Source: Chryseobacterium sp. Leaf201 (lineage in GTDB: Bacteria > Bacteroidota > Bacteroidia > Flavobacteriales > Weeksellaceae). From it: 64,000 nucleotides of DNA. Position 1 is the first letter of the stretch, and each line of letters opens with the position of its first letter. Both the position numbers and the translations under genes were made by a program. The notes beneath the pieces are model-generated. The model was not told the origin of the DNA, did not search any database, and saw only the letters and a list, made by a program, of their open reading frames with translations. Positions 17,525 through 26,428 of the stretch are shown here, one piece after another. Location: assembly GCF_001421435.1 (NCBI RefSeq), contig NZ_LMKA01000013.1:1-64000 (forward strand), read 5' to 3'.

Positions 17525-17998
17525 ATGCAGATTAATTTGCTTTGTATAGGGAAAACAGACGATAAGGAAATTACGTCTTTGATCAGTTATTACCTGAAAC
17601 GCCTTCCCAAGCACTGGAATTTTGAGATTGTGGAAATCCCTGATATTAAAAATGCCAAAAATCTGACGCCGGACCTTTTAAAGAAAGAAGAAGCCAAACT
17701 GTTTATGGCACATATTGACCGTACCGACCTTGTCCTGATTCTGGATGAAAAGGGAAAGCAGTTTACCAGCCGGGAATTTGCACAGAAAATAGACAGCTGG
17801 ATGAATTCTTCAGTAAAGAAAATCCATCTCCTGATTGGCGGGGCTTACGGTTTTTCAGAAGAAATTTATACAAGGGCCAACGAAAAAATGTCATTATCCA
17901 AAATGACATTTACCCACCAGATGATCCGGTTATTTATCGTTGAGCAGCTGTACCGTGCCGACCAGATCTTACAGGGAAAACCTTACCATAACGATTAA
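17525..17998 (+). CDS. rlmH: 23S rRNA pseudouridine-1915 N3-methyltransferase
   Basis: A 157-residue SPOUT methyltransferase that methylates pseudouridine 1915 in helix 69 of 23S rRNA, using SAM on assembled ribosomes. Motifs: LILDEKGKQFTS, the SAM-knot LIGGAYGFS (103-111) and the C-terminal EQLYRADQILQGKPYH, all hallmarks of RlmH. Length is normal. Its stop is one nucleotide from the stop of the convergent SPOUT gene trmL, so the two genes read tail to tail. Confidence 0.96.
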   Translation: MQINLLCIGKTDDKEITSLISYYLKRLPKHWNFEIVEIPDIKNAKNLTPDLLKKEEAKLFMAHIDRTDLVLILDEKGKQFTSREFAQKIDSWMNSSVKKIHLLIGGAYGFSEEIYTRANEKMSLSKMTFTHQMIRLFIVEQLYRADQILQGKPYHND

Positions 17999-17999
17999 G

Positions 18000-18461
18000 T
18001 TACAAGCCTGCTTTTAAACCGATCTGCCTTTTTGCTTCCCCCACCACGAAAGCAACGGAATTGGCAATATTAAAACTCCGGATCAGCTTAGACATCGGGA
18101 TGGTCAGATGGTTTTCAAAACGGTCTAACACCTCTTTACCAAGTCCGGCACTTTCTTTCCCGAATACCAGCCAGTCGCCATCCTGGAAATCGGTCTCCAG
18201 ATAGGATTTCTCGGCATGCGAGCTCATCAGCATAACACGGGACAGGTCCGGAATCACTTTCATCCACTCCTCTACATTTTCATATTCGGTAACATCAAGA
18301 TGAGCCCAGTAATCAAGTCCGGAACGTTTCAGGTTTTTATCATTGATGACAAACCCGAACGGATGGATCAGATGCAGCCTGCTTTCGGTTCCTACGCATA
18401 ATCTTCCGATGTTTCCGGTATTATTGGGGATCTCCGGTTCTACAAGAACAATGTTTAACAT
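18000..18461 (-). CDS. trmL: tRNA (cytidine/uridine-34 2'-O)-methyltransferase TrmL-like
   Basis: A 153-residue minimal SPOUT enzyme that methylates the 2'-O of the wobble base of leucine tRNAs. Motif 1 is EPEIPNNTGNIGR, motif 2 LVFGKESAGL and motif 3 IPM...IRSFNIANSVAFVVGE, where SFNIANSVA replaces the commoner SLNLSNSVA. Size is right for TrmL, which is only the SPOUT core. It converges with rlmH with a single nucleotide between stops. Confidence 0.92.
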   Translation of the reverse strand: MLNIVLVEPEIPNNTGNIGRLCVGTESRLHLIHPFGFVINDKNLKRSGLDYWAHLDVTEYENVEEWMKVIPDLSRVMLMSSHAEKSYLETDFQDGDWLVFGKESAGLGKEVLDRFENHLTIPMSKLIRSFNIANSVAFVVGEAKRQIGLKAGL

Positions 18462-18532
18462 GAATTATGGATATGTATTTTAAAGTTTCCGGTGCAGCCG
18501 GTCAGAACAGTTAATATTTTGAATATAACCGG

Positions 18533-19345
18533 TTATTTTTTTTCGCATTTGGCATAATATTCCAGAAGCAAAGGTTTCTCGTACCCTAAAGTTACCGCTT
18601 TGTCTAAGCTTGCACAGGCTTCCTTCGGTTTTGCGGTTTCAAATAAAATCAAAGCTTTATTAACGTGGGCCTGGGCGAATTTCGGGTCAATAGCAATGGC
18701 TTTGTTTACATCTGCGAGAGCTTCCTTATTTTTTTTCAGTTTAAAATAAACATCTCCCCTTCCGCTGTACAGAAGCGATTCCGGTTTTTCTGAAATCAGC
18801 TGGTTATAATCTTTTAAAGCCCCTTCCAGGTCTCCGCTGTTCTTTTTGAGGTTTGCGAGTCCTGTCCTTGCATAAATATTATCAGGAGCAAAACTTAAAA
18901 GCTGGTTCAGGTCTTTTGCGGCAAGATCTTTTTTGCCTAAATTTTCATACACTTTAGCACGCGTCAGGTACATATCGGCGTTTTCAGGCTGTAATTTTAT
19001 CCCCTGGTTCAGATAGTCCAGTGCGGCCTGTTTATTTCCTTTCTGTCCGTGGATGGAACCTAAATTGGCATATACGGCTGCAGACATTGGATTGGACTTG
19101 AGCGCAGACTCATAAGATTTAAAGGCAGACGTTGTTTTCCCCAGCCTGCGCTGTGCAGTTCCGAGGTAGTTGTAATATTCAGACTTGATCTGCTGGATTT
19201 TCTCGGTCTGTGCCAATGCGGAATACTGCTCTTCGGCGCATTTATAATCTGCTTTCTGGAAGCATTCTTCAGCAGTTTTTTTGTCCTGAGCGTAAAAGTT
19301 TAATGATAATAATGCTAAGGTAAGAAAGGATAAATGTTTTTTCAT
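18533..19345 (-). CDS. Exported TPR-repeat protein
   Basis: A 270-residue protein with a signal peptide (to about LNFYAQ) and about six tetratricopeptide repeats, e.g. YNYLGTAQRRLGKTTSAFKS and the blocks that follow with the spaced Ala/Gly/Tyr pattern. TPRs make a superhelical protein-binding scaffold; here it would act in the periplasm. Its ATG overlaps the stop of the PAP2 gene (ATGA), so the two are translationally coupled within a tatA-PAP2-TPR operon. Partner unknown. Confidence 0.85.
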   Translation of the reverse strand: MKKHLSFLTLALLSLNFYAQDKKTAEECFQKADYKCAEEQYSALAQTEKIQQIKSEYYNYLGTAQRRLGKTTSAFKSYESALKSNPMSAAVYANLGSIHGQKGNKQAALDYLNQGIKLQPENADMYLTRAKVYENLGKKDLAAKDLNQLLSFAPDNIYARTGLANLKKNSGDLEGALKDYNQLISEKPESLLYSGRGDVYFKLKKNKEALADVNKAIAIDPKFAQAHVNKALILFETAKPKEACASLDKAVTLGYEKPLLLEYYAKCEKK

Positions 19346-19908
19346 GAGGTTATCTTTTGTTTATTGATTACTTTTCTGGCGAGTGCACCAAAAATCACCC
19401 CCAATAAAGTTCCAACAAACGACCCCACCAAAATATCTATCGGGAAATGCACTCCTAAATATATCCGGCTGTATGATACTACTGCAGCCCACACAAATAT
19501 AGCATAAGGAAACCATTTAAGGTTCTTTTTTAATAAAATAGTTAAGTAGCTGGCTAAAAAGAAGGTATTGGAGGCATGTGCAGAGTAAAAACCGAACTGC
19601 CCGCCGCACTTTACGATTCTCATGTGATGTTCCAGGGAAGGGTCATGACAGGGCCTCAGCCTCTCAATCCCGTGTTTGAAAACCCCGGCAAGCTGGTCTG
19701 AAACGGTTACGCCGATGGCTACGAACACCAGAATAAAAACAAGTGACCTTAATTGATAGTTTTTGAATAAAAAATAAAGAAAAATAGCATACAGCGGAAC
19801 CCAGATCCAGGTACTGGAAATCAGCATCCAGAACTGATCAAATGAAGAGTCGCCCAGATTATTAAGAAATAAAAAGACCTTTTTGTCTTCCTGAATAATT
19901 TCCTCCAT
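19342..19908 (-). CDS. PAP2-family membrane phosphatase
   Basis: A 188-residue polytopic protein with the three PAP2 active-site motifs: KHGIERLRP (with RPCHD), YSAHASN (SAH in place of the usual SGH core) and SRIYLGVHFPID. Such enzymes remove phosphate from lipid phosphates, for example undecaprenyl pyrophosphate or phosphatidylglycerol phosphate, at the outer face of the inner membrane. Five or six helices. It starts 5 bp after tatA and overlaps the TPR gene. The exact lipid substrate cannot be read off. Confidence 0.9.
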   Translation of the reverse strand: MEEIIQEDKKVFLFLNNLGDSSFDQFWMLISSTWIWVPLYAIFLYFLFKNYQLRSLVFILVFVAIGVTVSDQLAGVFKHGIERLRPCHDPSLEHHMRIVKCGGQFGFYSAHASNTFFLASYLTILLKKNLKWFPYAIFVWAAVVSYSRIYLGVHFPIDILVGSFVGTLLGVIFGALARKVINKQKITS

Positions 19909-19913
19909 CTGAC

Positions 19914-20252
19914 TTATCTGCTTACCGGTCCTTCGTAAGTTTCATCGTCGGCAGGCTTCGGCTGTACAGGCTCCTGAGGCTGTTCAGGCTCTCCTGAAAC
20001 CGTACCTTTTTCAGTTTCCTTCATCGGATTGTAGTCTTTCGCCGCATCTTTCACCTTTTCGATTTCACGCTTGATCTCAGAAACAGGATTGTCTGTCTCT
20101 TTCATGATCTCCGTTTTGATATCTTCTACCGCGCCGCGCATTTTTCTTACACCTGAGCCTAAGTCACGTGCGATTTGAGGAAGTTTATCCGGACCGAATA
20201 ATACAACGATTGCAACGGCAATGAGTGCCATTTCTCCTATGCTTAGTTCCAT
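19914..20252 (-). CDS. tatA: Sec-independent translocase subunit TatA/TatB-like
   Basis: A 112-residue protein with one N-terminal helix (residues about 5-20), the LFGPDKLPQIARDLG hinge and an amphipathic helix, then an acidic/Pro/Glu-rich tail. This is the TatA/B fold that forms the pore or receptor of the twin-arginine pathway for folded proteins. Phe-Gly before Pro-Asp-Lys-Leu-Pro is the family hallmark. tatC is not in the window. TatA versus TatB cannot be separated on this sequence; many Bacteroidota have only TatA-type subunits. First gene of a three-gene operon. Confidence 0.88.
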   Translation of the reverse strand: MELSIGEMALIAVAIVVLFGPDKLPQIARDLGSGVRKMRGAVEDIKTEIMKETDNPVSEIKREIEKVKDAAKDYNPMKETEKGTVSGEPEQPQEPVQPKPADDETYEGPVSR

Positions 20253-20409
20253 TTGGTAAAATTACGAAAGATTATACATATGCAATACAAATGTATTGTA
20301 TTTTAAACAAATTTTAAGAAAGAATCAATTAAGATTAAAAATTCAACGGTTAAATTTTTCCGGAACGGTTAGCTGCACCTGAGATTATTATATTTCAAAT
20401 ACCCTATTG

Positions 20410-20468
20410 ACTGCCGTTTCCGAAATCAATCCTGAATGGACAGGATACCAGGCTGATATTCCGGCAGT
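20410..20468. repeat. Branched inverted repeat downstream of the MFS gene
   Basis: ACTGCCG (20410-20416) pairs with CGGCAGT (20462-20468); inside it ATCCTG-aatgga-CAGGAT (20429-20446) forms a second stem. It lies just past the stop of the minus-strand MFS gene and could be a structured 3' UTR. There is no clear T-tract. Confidence 0.45.
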
Positions 20469-20473
20469 TTATT

Positions 20474-21703
20474 TTAAAGATCTTTTTTCAGATTCTTTTT
20501 CCGGAAATTAATATAGGTAATAATCACACTGGCTGCCATTAAGATAAAAGCCAGAAAGAAAGGGGCTCCTGAAAACTTGAACGGAGCATCTTCGTGCGTA
20601 AAAAAATAAAACAGGTTGGTCATCATCGGCGGACCAATTATGGCAGTGGCACTCATCAGGCTGGTTAATGCGCCCTGCAGCTCACCCTGCTCATTGGAAG
20701 GGACGCTTTTTGTAATTACTGACTGCAATGCCGGCCCGCAGATTCCTCCCAGGCAATACGGGATCAGGAAGACAAACATCATCCAGCCCTGGCTAGCAAA
20801 AGCAAACAGCAGCATACCGATGGCATACAGGGTCAATCCGTAATAGATGCTTTTCTGTTCGCCGAATTTCGGGGTCGTCCATCTGATCAGGACTCCCTGA
20901 ACGAGCCCAACCAATAACCCTACGACACCCAGTGAAATCCCCACCATTCTTTCATCCCAGCTGAATTTATACATGGTGAAAAAGCTCCAGTTGCTCTGAA
21001 CGGCATGCCCGGCAATATAAATCAAAATCAATGAAACAATCAGCCCGGAGATTTCAGGATGCTTTCCCAGGAATTTAAAGGATCCGACCGGATTGGCACG
21101 CTTCCAGTTGAATTCCCTTCTTTTTTCTTTATCCAGGCTTTCCGGAAGAATGAAATACCCGTACAGGAAGTTCAGCAGGCATAATACCGCCGCCGCATAA
21201 AAGGGAACCCGTGCTCCGTAATGCCCTAACAGTCCGCCCAGAACCGGCCCTATAATAAATCCAAGTCCAAATGCAGCCCCGATTAAACCAAAGTTCTTTG
21301 CCCGGTCTTCATCTGTAGAAATATCAGCAATGTAGGCACTTGCCGTTGTGACACTTGCCCCGGTAATCCCGGCAATAATCCTTCCCAGGAACAGCCATAA
21401 AATGGTAGGTGCCAAAGCGAGTAAAACATAGTCTATGGCAAACCCGAAAAGTGAAATCAGGATGATCGGCCGCCTTCCGTACTTATCACTCAGGTTGCCG
21501 ACTACAGGAGAAAAGATAAACTGTGTAAATGCATATGCAAAGCCCAGCCAGCCGCCATATTTGGCCGCCTCACTTATATCGGCATGAATAAGTTCTTCAA
21601 TCAGTTTCGGGACAACGGGAATAATGATTCCCCATCCTGTAATATCAATCAGCAGCGTGATAAATATGAAGCTCATTGCAGCTTTTTTCCTTGCGTTTTC
21701 CAT
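20474..21703 (-). CDS. TetA-like MFS efflux transporter (TCR/Tet family)
   Basis: A 409-residue 12-helix transporter. Signatures: [19 protein letters not shown] in helix 1, [11 protein letters not shown] in loop 2-3, motif C-like [12 protein letters not shown] in helix 5 and QGALTSL late in the protein. This is the drug:H+ antiporter group that includes tetracycline pumps. Chromosomal homologues in flavobacteria are common and usually of unknown substrate, so I do not call resistance. It stands alone, with a -7 promoter element 7 nt before its ATG. Confidence 0.85.
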   Translation of the reverse strand: MENARKKAAMSFIFITLLIDITGWGIIIPVVPKLIEELIHADISEAAKYGGWLGFAYAFTQFIFSPVVGNLSDKYGRRPIILISLFGFAIDYVLLALAPTILWLFLGRIIAGITGASVTTASAYIADISTDEDRAKNFGLIGAAFGLGFIIGPVLGGLLGHYGARVPFYAAAVLCLLNFLYGYFILPESLDKEKRREFNWKRANPVGSFKFLGKHPEISGLIVSLILIYIAGHAVQSNWSFFTMYKFSWDERMVGISLGVVGLLVGLVQGVLIRWTTPKFGEQKSIYYGLTLYAIGMLLFAFASQGWMMFVFLIPYCLGGICGPALQSVITKSVPSNEQGELQGALTSLMSATAIIGPPMMTNLFYFFTHEDAPFKFSGAPFFLAFILMAASVIITYINFRKKNLKKDL

Positions 21704-21710
21704 AATGCTG

Positions 21711-21718
21711 CAAAAATA
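21711..21718 (-). promoter_or_regulatory. -7 promoter element abutting the MFS start codon
   Basis: On the minus strand TATTTTTG (perfect TAnnTTTG) ends 7 nt before the ATG, implying a transcript with almost no 5' leader. Confidence 0.5.
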
Positions 21719-21837
21719 CTCAAATCAGGAAAATAATAATAAAAAATATTGATAACCTACAGAAAATGATGGGTGTTGTGATTGAAGATTAAGCAGACTT
21801 AAAAATTTAATGAAACGTTTATCAAAAATTCAGGCAT

Positions 21838-21867
21838 AAAAAAAGCCTTTCAAAACTGAAAGGCTTT
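21838..21867 (-). terminator. Terminator of secDF
   Basis: Stem AAAGCCTTTCA/TGAAAGGCTTT with a 4-nt loop and a run of seven T on the minus strand, 20 nt past the secDF stop. Confidence 0.85.
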
Positions 21868-21887
21868 CTCTTATTTATTGTAGTCAC

Positions 21888-24782
21888 TTATTTTGAAGCA
21901 AGCACTTCTTTGCTGGTTGTAGATTTACCGTGTACTTCATCTTCTTTTCCTGTTTTAAGGAAATCGTATGCAATAGCAGACGCAATGAAGATGGATGAAT
22001 AGGTACCGAAACCGATACCGATTAACATCGCAAACATAAATCCTCTCAGGTTATCTCCACCGAAAATGAAGATGGCCAGGATTACTAAGATGGTAGTAAA
22101 TGAGGTGTTGAATGTTCTTCCCAACGTACTTGAAATAGAGTCATCAAATAATCCGGCAAGGGTTAAAGATTTTTTCTCTCTCAGGTACTCACGGATCCTG
22201 TCAAAGATAATTACCGTATCGTTAATTGAATATCCCAATACCGTTAAGATCGCAGCGATAAAATCCTGGTTGATCTCCATGTTGAACGGCATGAATTTGT
22301 GAAGCAGTGAATAAGCTCCCAGAATAATTACCGCATCATGGAACAATGCTGCCACAGCACCTAATGAGAACTGCCATTTTCTGAATCTTACCAGGATGTA
22401 GATAAAGATCCCCGCCAAAGCAGCAATTACCGCTAAAATACCGTGAGTCTGGATATCATCTGCCACGGTAGGACCTACTTTCTCAGAAGAAATAATTCCT
22501 GCGTGGTTCTTATCTGCAGATTTGAAATCTGCTAAAGTGGTCCTGGAAGGCAATTCTGATTTTAATCCTTCAAACAATTTCTGCTCGATGATCTGGTCAG
22601 CTTTCAAAGATTCGTCTTCAATAAGGTAATCCGTAGAGATTTTCAACTGATTGTCATTCCCGAACGTTTTTGCTTCAACGGAAGAGTTTTTACCGTCTTC
22701 AGTTTTGAACAGGGTTATTAATTTCCCTTCAATATCTTCAGCATTTACCGGCTTGTCAAATCGTACCACGTAGTTTCTACCTCCTGTAAAATCGATACCG
22801 TATCTGAATCCGTTGATTGCGATGGAAGCAATACAGATTACCGTTAAGATTGCTGAAACGATGTATGCATATTTTCTTTTTCCGATAAAATCAATCCATG
22901 TATTCCTGAACAGGTTTTTCGTTGCAGCAGTCCATACAGAAAGGTTTTTCCCTTTGTTCAGCCTTGAGAAGATCATTGCTCTTGAGATCAGTACAGACGT
23001 AAAGAATGTCATTAAGATACCGATTCCCAGTGTTAATGCAAAACCTTTGATAGGCCCTGTCCCGAAAAGGAAAAGTACACCTGCCGTTAATAACGTTGTT
23101 AAGTGACCATCCACAATGGCATTCAATGCATGTTTGAAACCGTCTTTGTAGGCTTCTAAAATACTTTTTCCGGCAAATAATTCTTCTTTGGTTCTTTCAT
23201 AGATGATTACGTTCGTATCCACCGCCATGGCCATCGTCAGTACAATACCGGCAATACCAGGAAGGGTAAGCGTAGCATCCACAGAATCCATGATTCCGAA
23301 AATATAGAATAGGTTGATGATCATTGCGATTACCGCGTAAACACCCGCTCCACCGTAATAGAAAATGATATAAACGATGATTAATAAGAATGCAATACCG
23401 AATGAAATCATTCCGGCGTCGATAGATTCCTGCCCTAATGAAGGCCCTACTACAGTTGCCTGAACTACTTTTGCGCCTGCAGGCAGTTTACCGGCTCCTA
23501 AAACGTCTACCAGTTCTTTGGCTTCTTCCTGAGAGAAGTTACCTGAGATCTGCGTTCTTCCGTTCGGAATGGCGTTTACTACGTTCGGTGCAGTATATAC
23601 CCTATCATCTAAGGTTACGGCAACCGGTTTTCCTACGTTTTTCTCCGTAAGGGTTTTCCATTCCTTAGCTCCTTTGGAATCCATCTGCATGTCTACCACC
23701 ACTCTGCTCAGCTCATCATAGCTAATGTTAGCTGTTTCAACAGCACCGTCTACCGGAGCTTTCTGGTTGATGTTGCTTCTGATAGCATACAATACAAGGC
23801 TTTCGGCATCATTCGCTTCAGGCTTGTATCCCCACATAAACTGGGTATATTTAATATTGGCAGGACGTAAAGACTGTGCTACCTTACTGTTTAAGATTTT
23901 ATTTACTGCCGCTGTATCAGAAAGTTTTACGTTGGCTACACCGTTGGTTCTTAATTTATCCAGATGTAAAAGGTTCATGAAGTTTGTTGTTTTGGCAACA
24001 CCCATAGAATCACCTTTCGCAGCTACAACAGAGGTAAGGGTCTGGAAATACGGTGCCATTTCAGGAACCTGCTGTACTTCCCAGAACTGAAGTTTTGCAG
24101 AAGTCTGAAGCATTTTTTTCACCTTGTCGATGTCCTTCATACCCGGCATTTCCACAGAAATCCTTGCGGTTCCCGGTACTCTCTGAACGTTCGGCTGTAC
24201 GGCTCCCATTTTATCGATCCTGGTACGGATAACTTCAAAAGCGGTTCCTACAGACGCGTCGATTTTTCTTTTGACAATGCTTTTCACCTGTTCGTCAGGC
24301 GTGTTGTATTTTACTTCAGTAAGTGTGGTGTTTCCGAAAAGTTCCGGGTCTGCCAGCTTAAGATTGGTGCCTTTTGCTTTATTTACCGCATCGAACTGGT
24401 CAAAGAAGTTATCAATGTAAGATCTTGTAGAATTCTTCTGTACTTCATCCGTTTTGTTCAAAGCCTCAATAAGGACCGGGTTGGTAGAATAATTGGTAAG
24501 ATCGTTCACAAGATCTCTCTGGTTGATCTCCAAAAGAACGTTGATCCCGCCTTTCAGGTCAAGACCAAGTTTCATTTCCTTGTCTTTGGCTTTAGAATAA
24601 TAGAGTTGGGTAAAGCCAAGATTAAGGGTATCCTCCTTCAATCGCTTGATCTCTTTCTCGTTTCCGTTTGCAGCTTCAATCTGCGATTCAATTTTGCTGG
24701 CGTACCAGGTTGGCAATAGCTCATTTAAGCAAATCAACCCTAGTACAATAGCAACAATTGTAATAAGTCCTTTTCCTTGCAT
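21888..24782 (-). CDS. secDF: Fused protein translocase subunit SecDF
   Basis: A 964-residue fusion of SecD and SecF, the proton-driven accessory of the Sec translocon that pulls exported proteins through the inner membrane. The SecD half begins with one helix, then LKGGINVLLEI and a large periplasmic region, then a six-helix RND block (GPSLGQ..., VDTNVIIYERTKEE). The SecF half begins at DFTGGRNYVVRF (about residues 664-675) and repeats the six-helix block (GYSINDTVIIFDRIRE). Fusion is usual in Bacteroidota. It is monocistronic with its own terminator. C-terminal tail is charged and Lys/Ser-rich. Confidence 0.96.
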   Translation of the reverse strand: MQGKGLITIVAIVLGLICLNELLPTWYASKIESQIEAANGNEKEIKRLKEDTLNLGFTQLYYSKAKDKEMKLGLDLKGGINVLLEINQRDLVNDLTNYSTNPVLIEALNKTDEVQKNSTRSYIDNFFDQFDAVNKAKGTNLKLADPELFGNTTLTEVKYNTPDEQVKSIVKRKIDASVGTAFEVIRTRIDKMGAVQPNVQRVPGTARISVEMPGMKDIDKVKKMLQTSAKLQFWEVQQVPEMAPYFQTLTSVVAAKGDSMGVAKTTNFMNLLHLDKLRTNGVANVKLSDTAAVNKILNSKVAQSLRPANIKYTQFMWGYKPEANDAESLVLYAIRSNINQKAPVDGAVETANISYDELSRVVVDMQMDSKGAKEWKTLTEKNVGKPVAVTLDDRVYTAPNVVNAIPNGRTQISGNFSQEEAKELVDVLGAGKLPAGAKVVQATVVGPSLGQESIDAGMISFGIAFLLIIVYIIFYYGGAGVYAVIAMIINLFYIFGIMDSVDATLTLPGIAGIVLTMAMAVDTNVIIYERTKEELFAGKSILEAYKDGFKHALNAIVDGHLTTLLTAGVLFLFGTGPIKGFALTLGIGILMTFFTSVLISRAMIFSRLNKGKNLSVWTAATKNLFRNTWIDFIGKRKYAYIVSAILTVICIASIAINGFRYGIDFTGGRNYVVRFDKPVNAEDIEGKLITLFKTEDGKNSSVEAKTFGNDNQLKISTDYLIEDESLKADQIIEQKLFEGLKSELPSRTTLADFKSADKNHAGIISSEKVGPTVADDIQTHGILAVIAALAGIFIYILVRFRKWQFSLGAVAALFHDAVIILGAYSLLHKFMPFNMEINQDFIAAILTVLGYSINDTVIIFDRIREYLREKKSLTLAGLFDDSISSTLGRTFNTSFTTILVILAIFIFGGDNLRGFMFAMLIGIGFGTYSSIFIASAIAYDFLKTGKEDEVHGKSTTSKEVLASK

Positions 24783-24811
24783 TTTGTTATAACTACGTTA
24801 AATTAAGTCGG

Positions 24812-24819
24812 CAAATATA
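24812..24819 (-). promoter_or_regulatory. -7 promoter element for secDF
   Basis: Minus-strand TATATTTG, a perfect TAnnTTTG, 29 nt before the ATG; TTTA lies exactly 19 nt further upstream in place of TTTG. Confidence 0.5.
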
Positions 24820-24997
24820 ATCATTTTCTTGTATTTTATAAATTTTTAACAACAGAAATCGTTTATTTTCAGATATATCGGCAATCTTATTTTTATTTTA
24901 GATTTAATAATGTTTTTATGATATTATAATGGATTTTTCAATAGCTGATTGGTATGAAATTTTCATTCCTATTTAATACACTAAATATCAAAATATT

Positions 24998-26362
24998 ATG
25001 AAAAAACTATTATTCTCTGCCTGCACCCTCTTTTTCACCCTCGGCAACGCACAAAGTATTAATTTACAGGAGTTTGCCACGGGGTTTACGGCCCCTGTTG
25101 AGATTGTTCATGCCAACGACAGCCGGATGTTCGTGGTTCAGCAGAACGGGATCATCAGAATTTTCCAGCCCAACGGAACCGTTAACGCAACCAATTTCCT
25201 GAATATCAGTTCCAAAATCACCTATGGCGGCGAAAGAGGACTTTTAGGACTCGCCTTCCATCCGCAATACCCTACGAACGGGTATTTTTTTGTGTATTAC
25301 AATGACACCAGCGGAAATATCACGGTGGCGAGATACACCAGAAGCTCAGCCAATCCTGACACAGCTGATCCTTCTACGGAAAAAATCATCCTGAACCAGC
25401 CGAAACCTTTCGACAACCATAACGGCGGAAGTATTCATTTTGCGCCGGACGGCTATCTCTGGGTGGTAACCGGTGACGGCGGTAGCGGCGGCGACCCGAA
25501 CAACAACGGGCAGAACAAAAACTCACTTTTGGGAAAATTGCTGAGGCTGGATATCAATTCTACGGGACCTTACAATATTCCTCCAGGAAACCCTTTCGTT
25601 GGTATTGACGGTGCGGATGAAATCTGGGCTTACGGATTGAGAAACGCGTGGAAATTTAATTTTGATACGGTTGCAGGAAACGTAATGATTGCCGATGTAG
25701 GCCAGGGCCAGATTGAAGAAATCAACAGAATGCCGCTTACCCAGGCCGGAATCAATTACGGATGGCGGTGCTACGAAGGAAATTCAGCGTATAATACTAC
25801 CGGATGTGCGGCACAATCTACGATGACGTTCCCGGTGGCAGCCTATAACCACAGCGGAGGAAGATGTTCCATCACCGGAGGTTATGTTTACAGAGGCACC
25901 CAATTCCCTGCGTTACAGGGCAAATATATTTTTGCCGATTACTGCTCTACACAAATCGGGATTTTAAATACTGATGACTCCATTACCTGGACCTCAGCGT
26001 TTTCCGGAAACAATTTCTCTACTTTCGGGGTAAACAATCAGAATGAACTGTTCGTAGCGGCAGTGAACAGCGGCAGGATTTTCAGGGTAACCACCACCAC
26101 GCTGGCTACTCAGGAAAATGACTTTTCCAACCCGATAAAAGTATATCCGAACCCGGCCTCGAAAAAAGTGTATGTGGAAGGGTTAAAAGATAAAAAATCA
26201 ACGATAGAAATCATCAGCTTTGAGGGAAGAAAAATCATGGAATCGGCCGGCGTTAACAACGACAACAGCCTTGACATTTCGGGAATTCCGGCAGGAGCTT
26301 ATTTTATCAATATCAATTCGGGAAATACAAAAACCTACAGCAAGAAATTAATTATCAAATAA
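24998..26362 (+). CDS. T9SS-exported PQQ-dependent sugar (glucose/sorbosone) dehydrogenase-like protein
   Basis: A 454-residue secreted beta-propeller. Signal peptide ends near GNAQ. Family features: QNGIIRIFQPNG, GGERGLLGLAFHPQY (with the active-site His of soluble glucose dehydrogenases in the segment), HNGGSIHFAPDGYLWVVTGDGG and AYGLRNAWKF. These belong to the GSDH/Hedgehog-interacting-like fold, using PQQ and Ca2+ to oxidise sugars or aldoses. Residues from about IKVYPNPA on are a T9SS type A sorting domain. Catalytic activity and substrate are inferred from the fold; PQQ synthesis genes are not in the window. Confidence 0.87.
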   Translation: MKKLLFSACTLFFTLGNAQSINLQEFATGFTAPVEIVHANDSRMFVVQQNGIIRIFQPNGTVNATNFLNISSKITYGGERGLLGLAFHPQYPTNGYFFVYYNDTSGNITVARYTRSSANPDTADPSTEKIILNQPKPFDNHNGGSIHFAPDGYLWVVTGDGGSGGDPNNNGQNKNSLLGKLLRLDINSTGPYNIPPGNPFVGIDGADEIWAYGLRNAWKFNFDTVAGNVMIADVGQGQIEEINRMPLTQAGINYGWRCYEGNSAYNTTGCAAQSTMTFPVAAYNHSGGRCSITGGYVYRGTQFPALQGKYIFADYCSTQIGILNTDDSITWTSAFSGNNFSTFGVNNQNELFVAAVNSGRIFRVTTTTLATQENDFSNPIKVYPNPASKKVYVEGLKDKKSTIEIISFEGRKIMESAGVNNDNSLDISGIPAGAYFININSGNTKTYSKKLIIK

Positions 26363-26400
26363 CAATTCAGCAAATTCTCATTTCAGATAGTTTTCAGAGT

Positions 26401-26428
26401 CTCAATCCTTTTGGATTGGGGCTTTTTT
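26401..26428 (+). terminator. Terminator of the sugar-dehydrogenase gene
   Basis: Stem CTCAATCC/GGATTGGG (one T-G pair), TTTT loop, then GCTTTTTT. It overlaps the last codons of the converging gene, so the stem also encodes the end of that protein. Confidence 0.75.

Noticed and set aside
20474..21703. Tetracycline resistance gene
   Set aside because: Only the transporter family is supported. There is no TetR neighbour, no mobile context and no substrate evidence.
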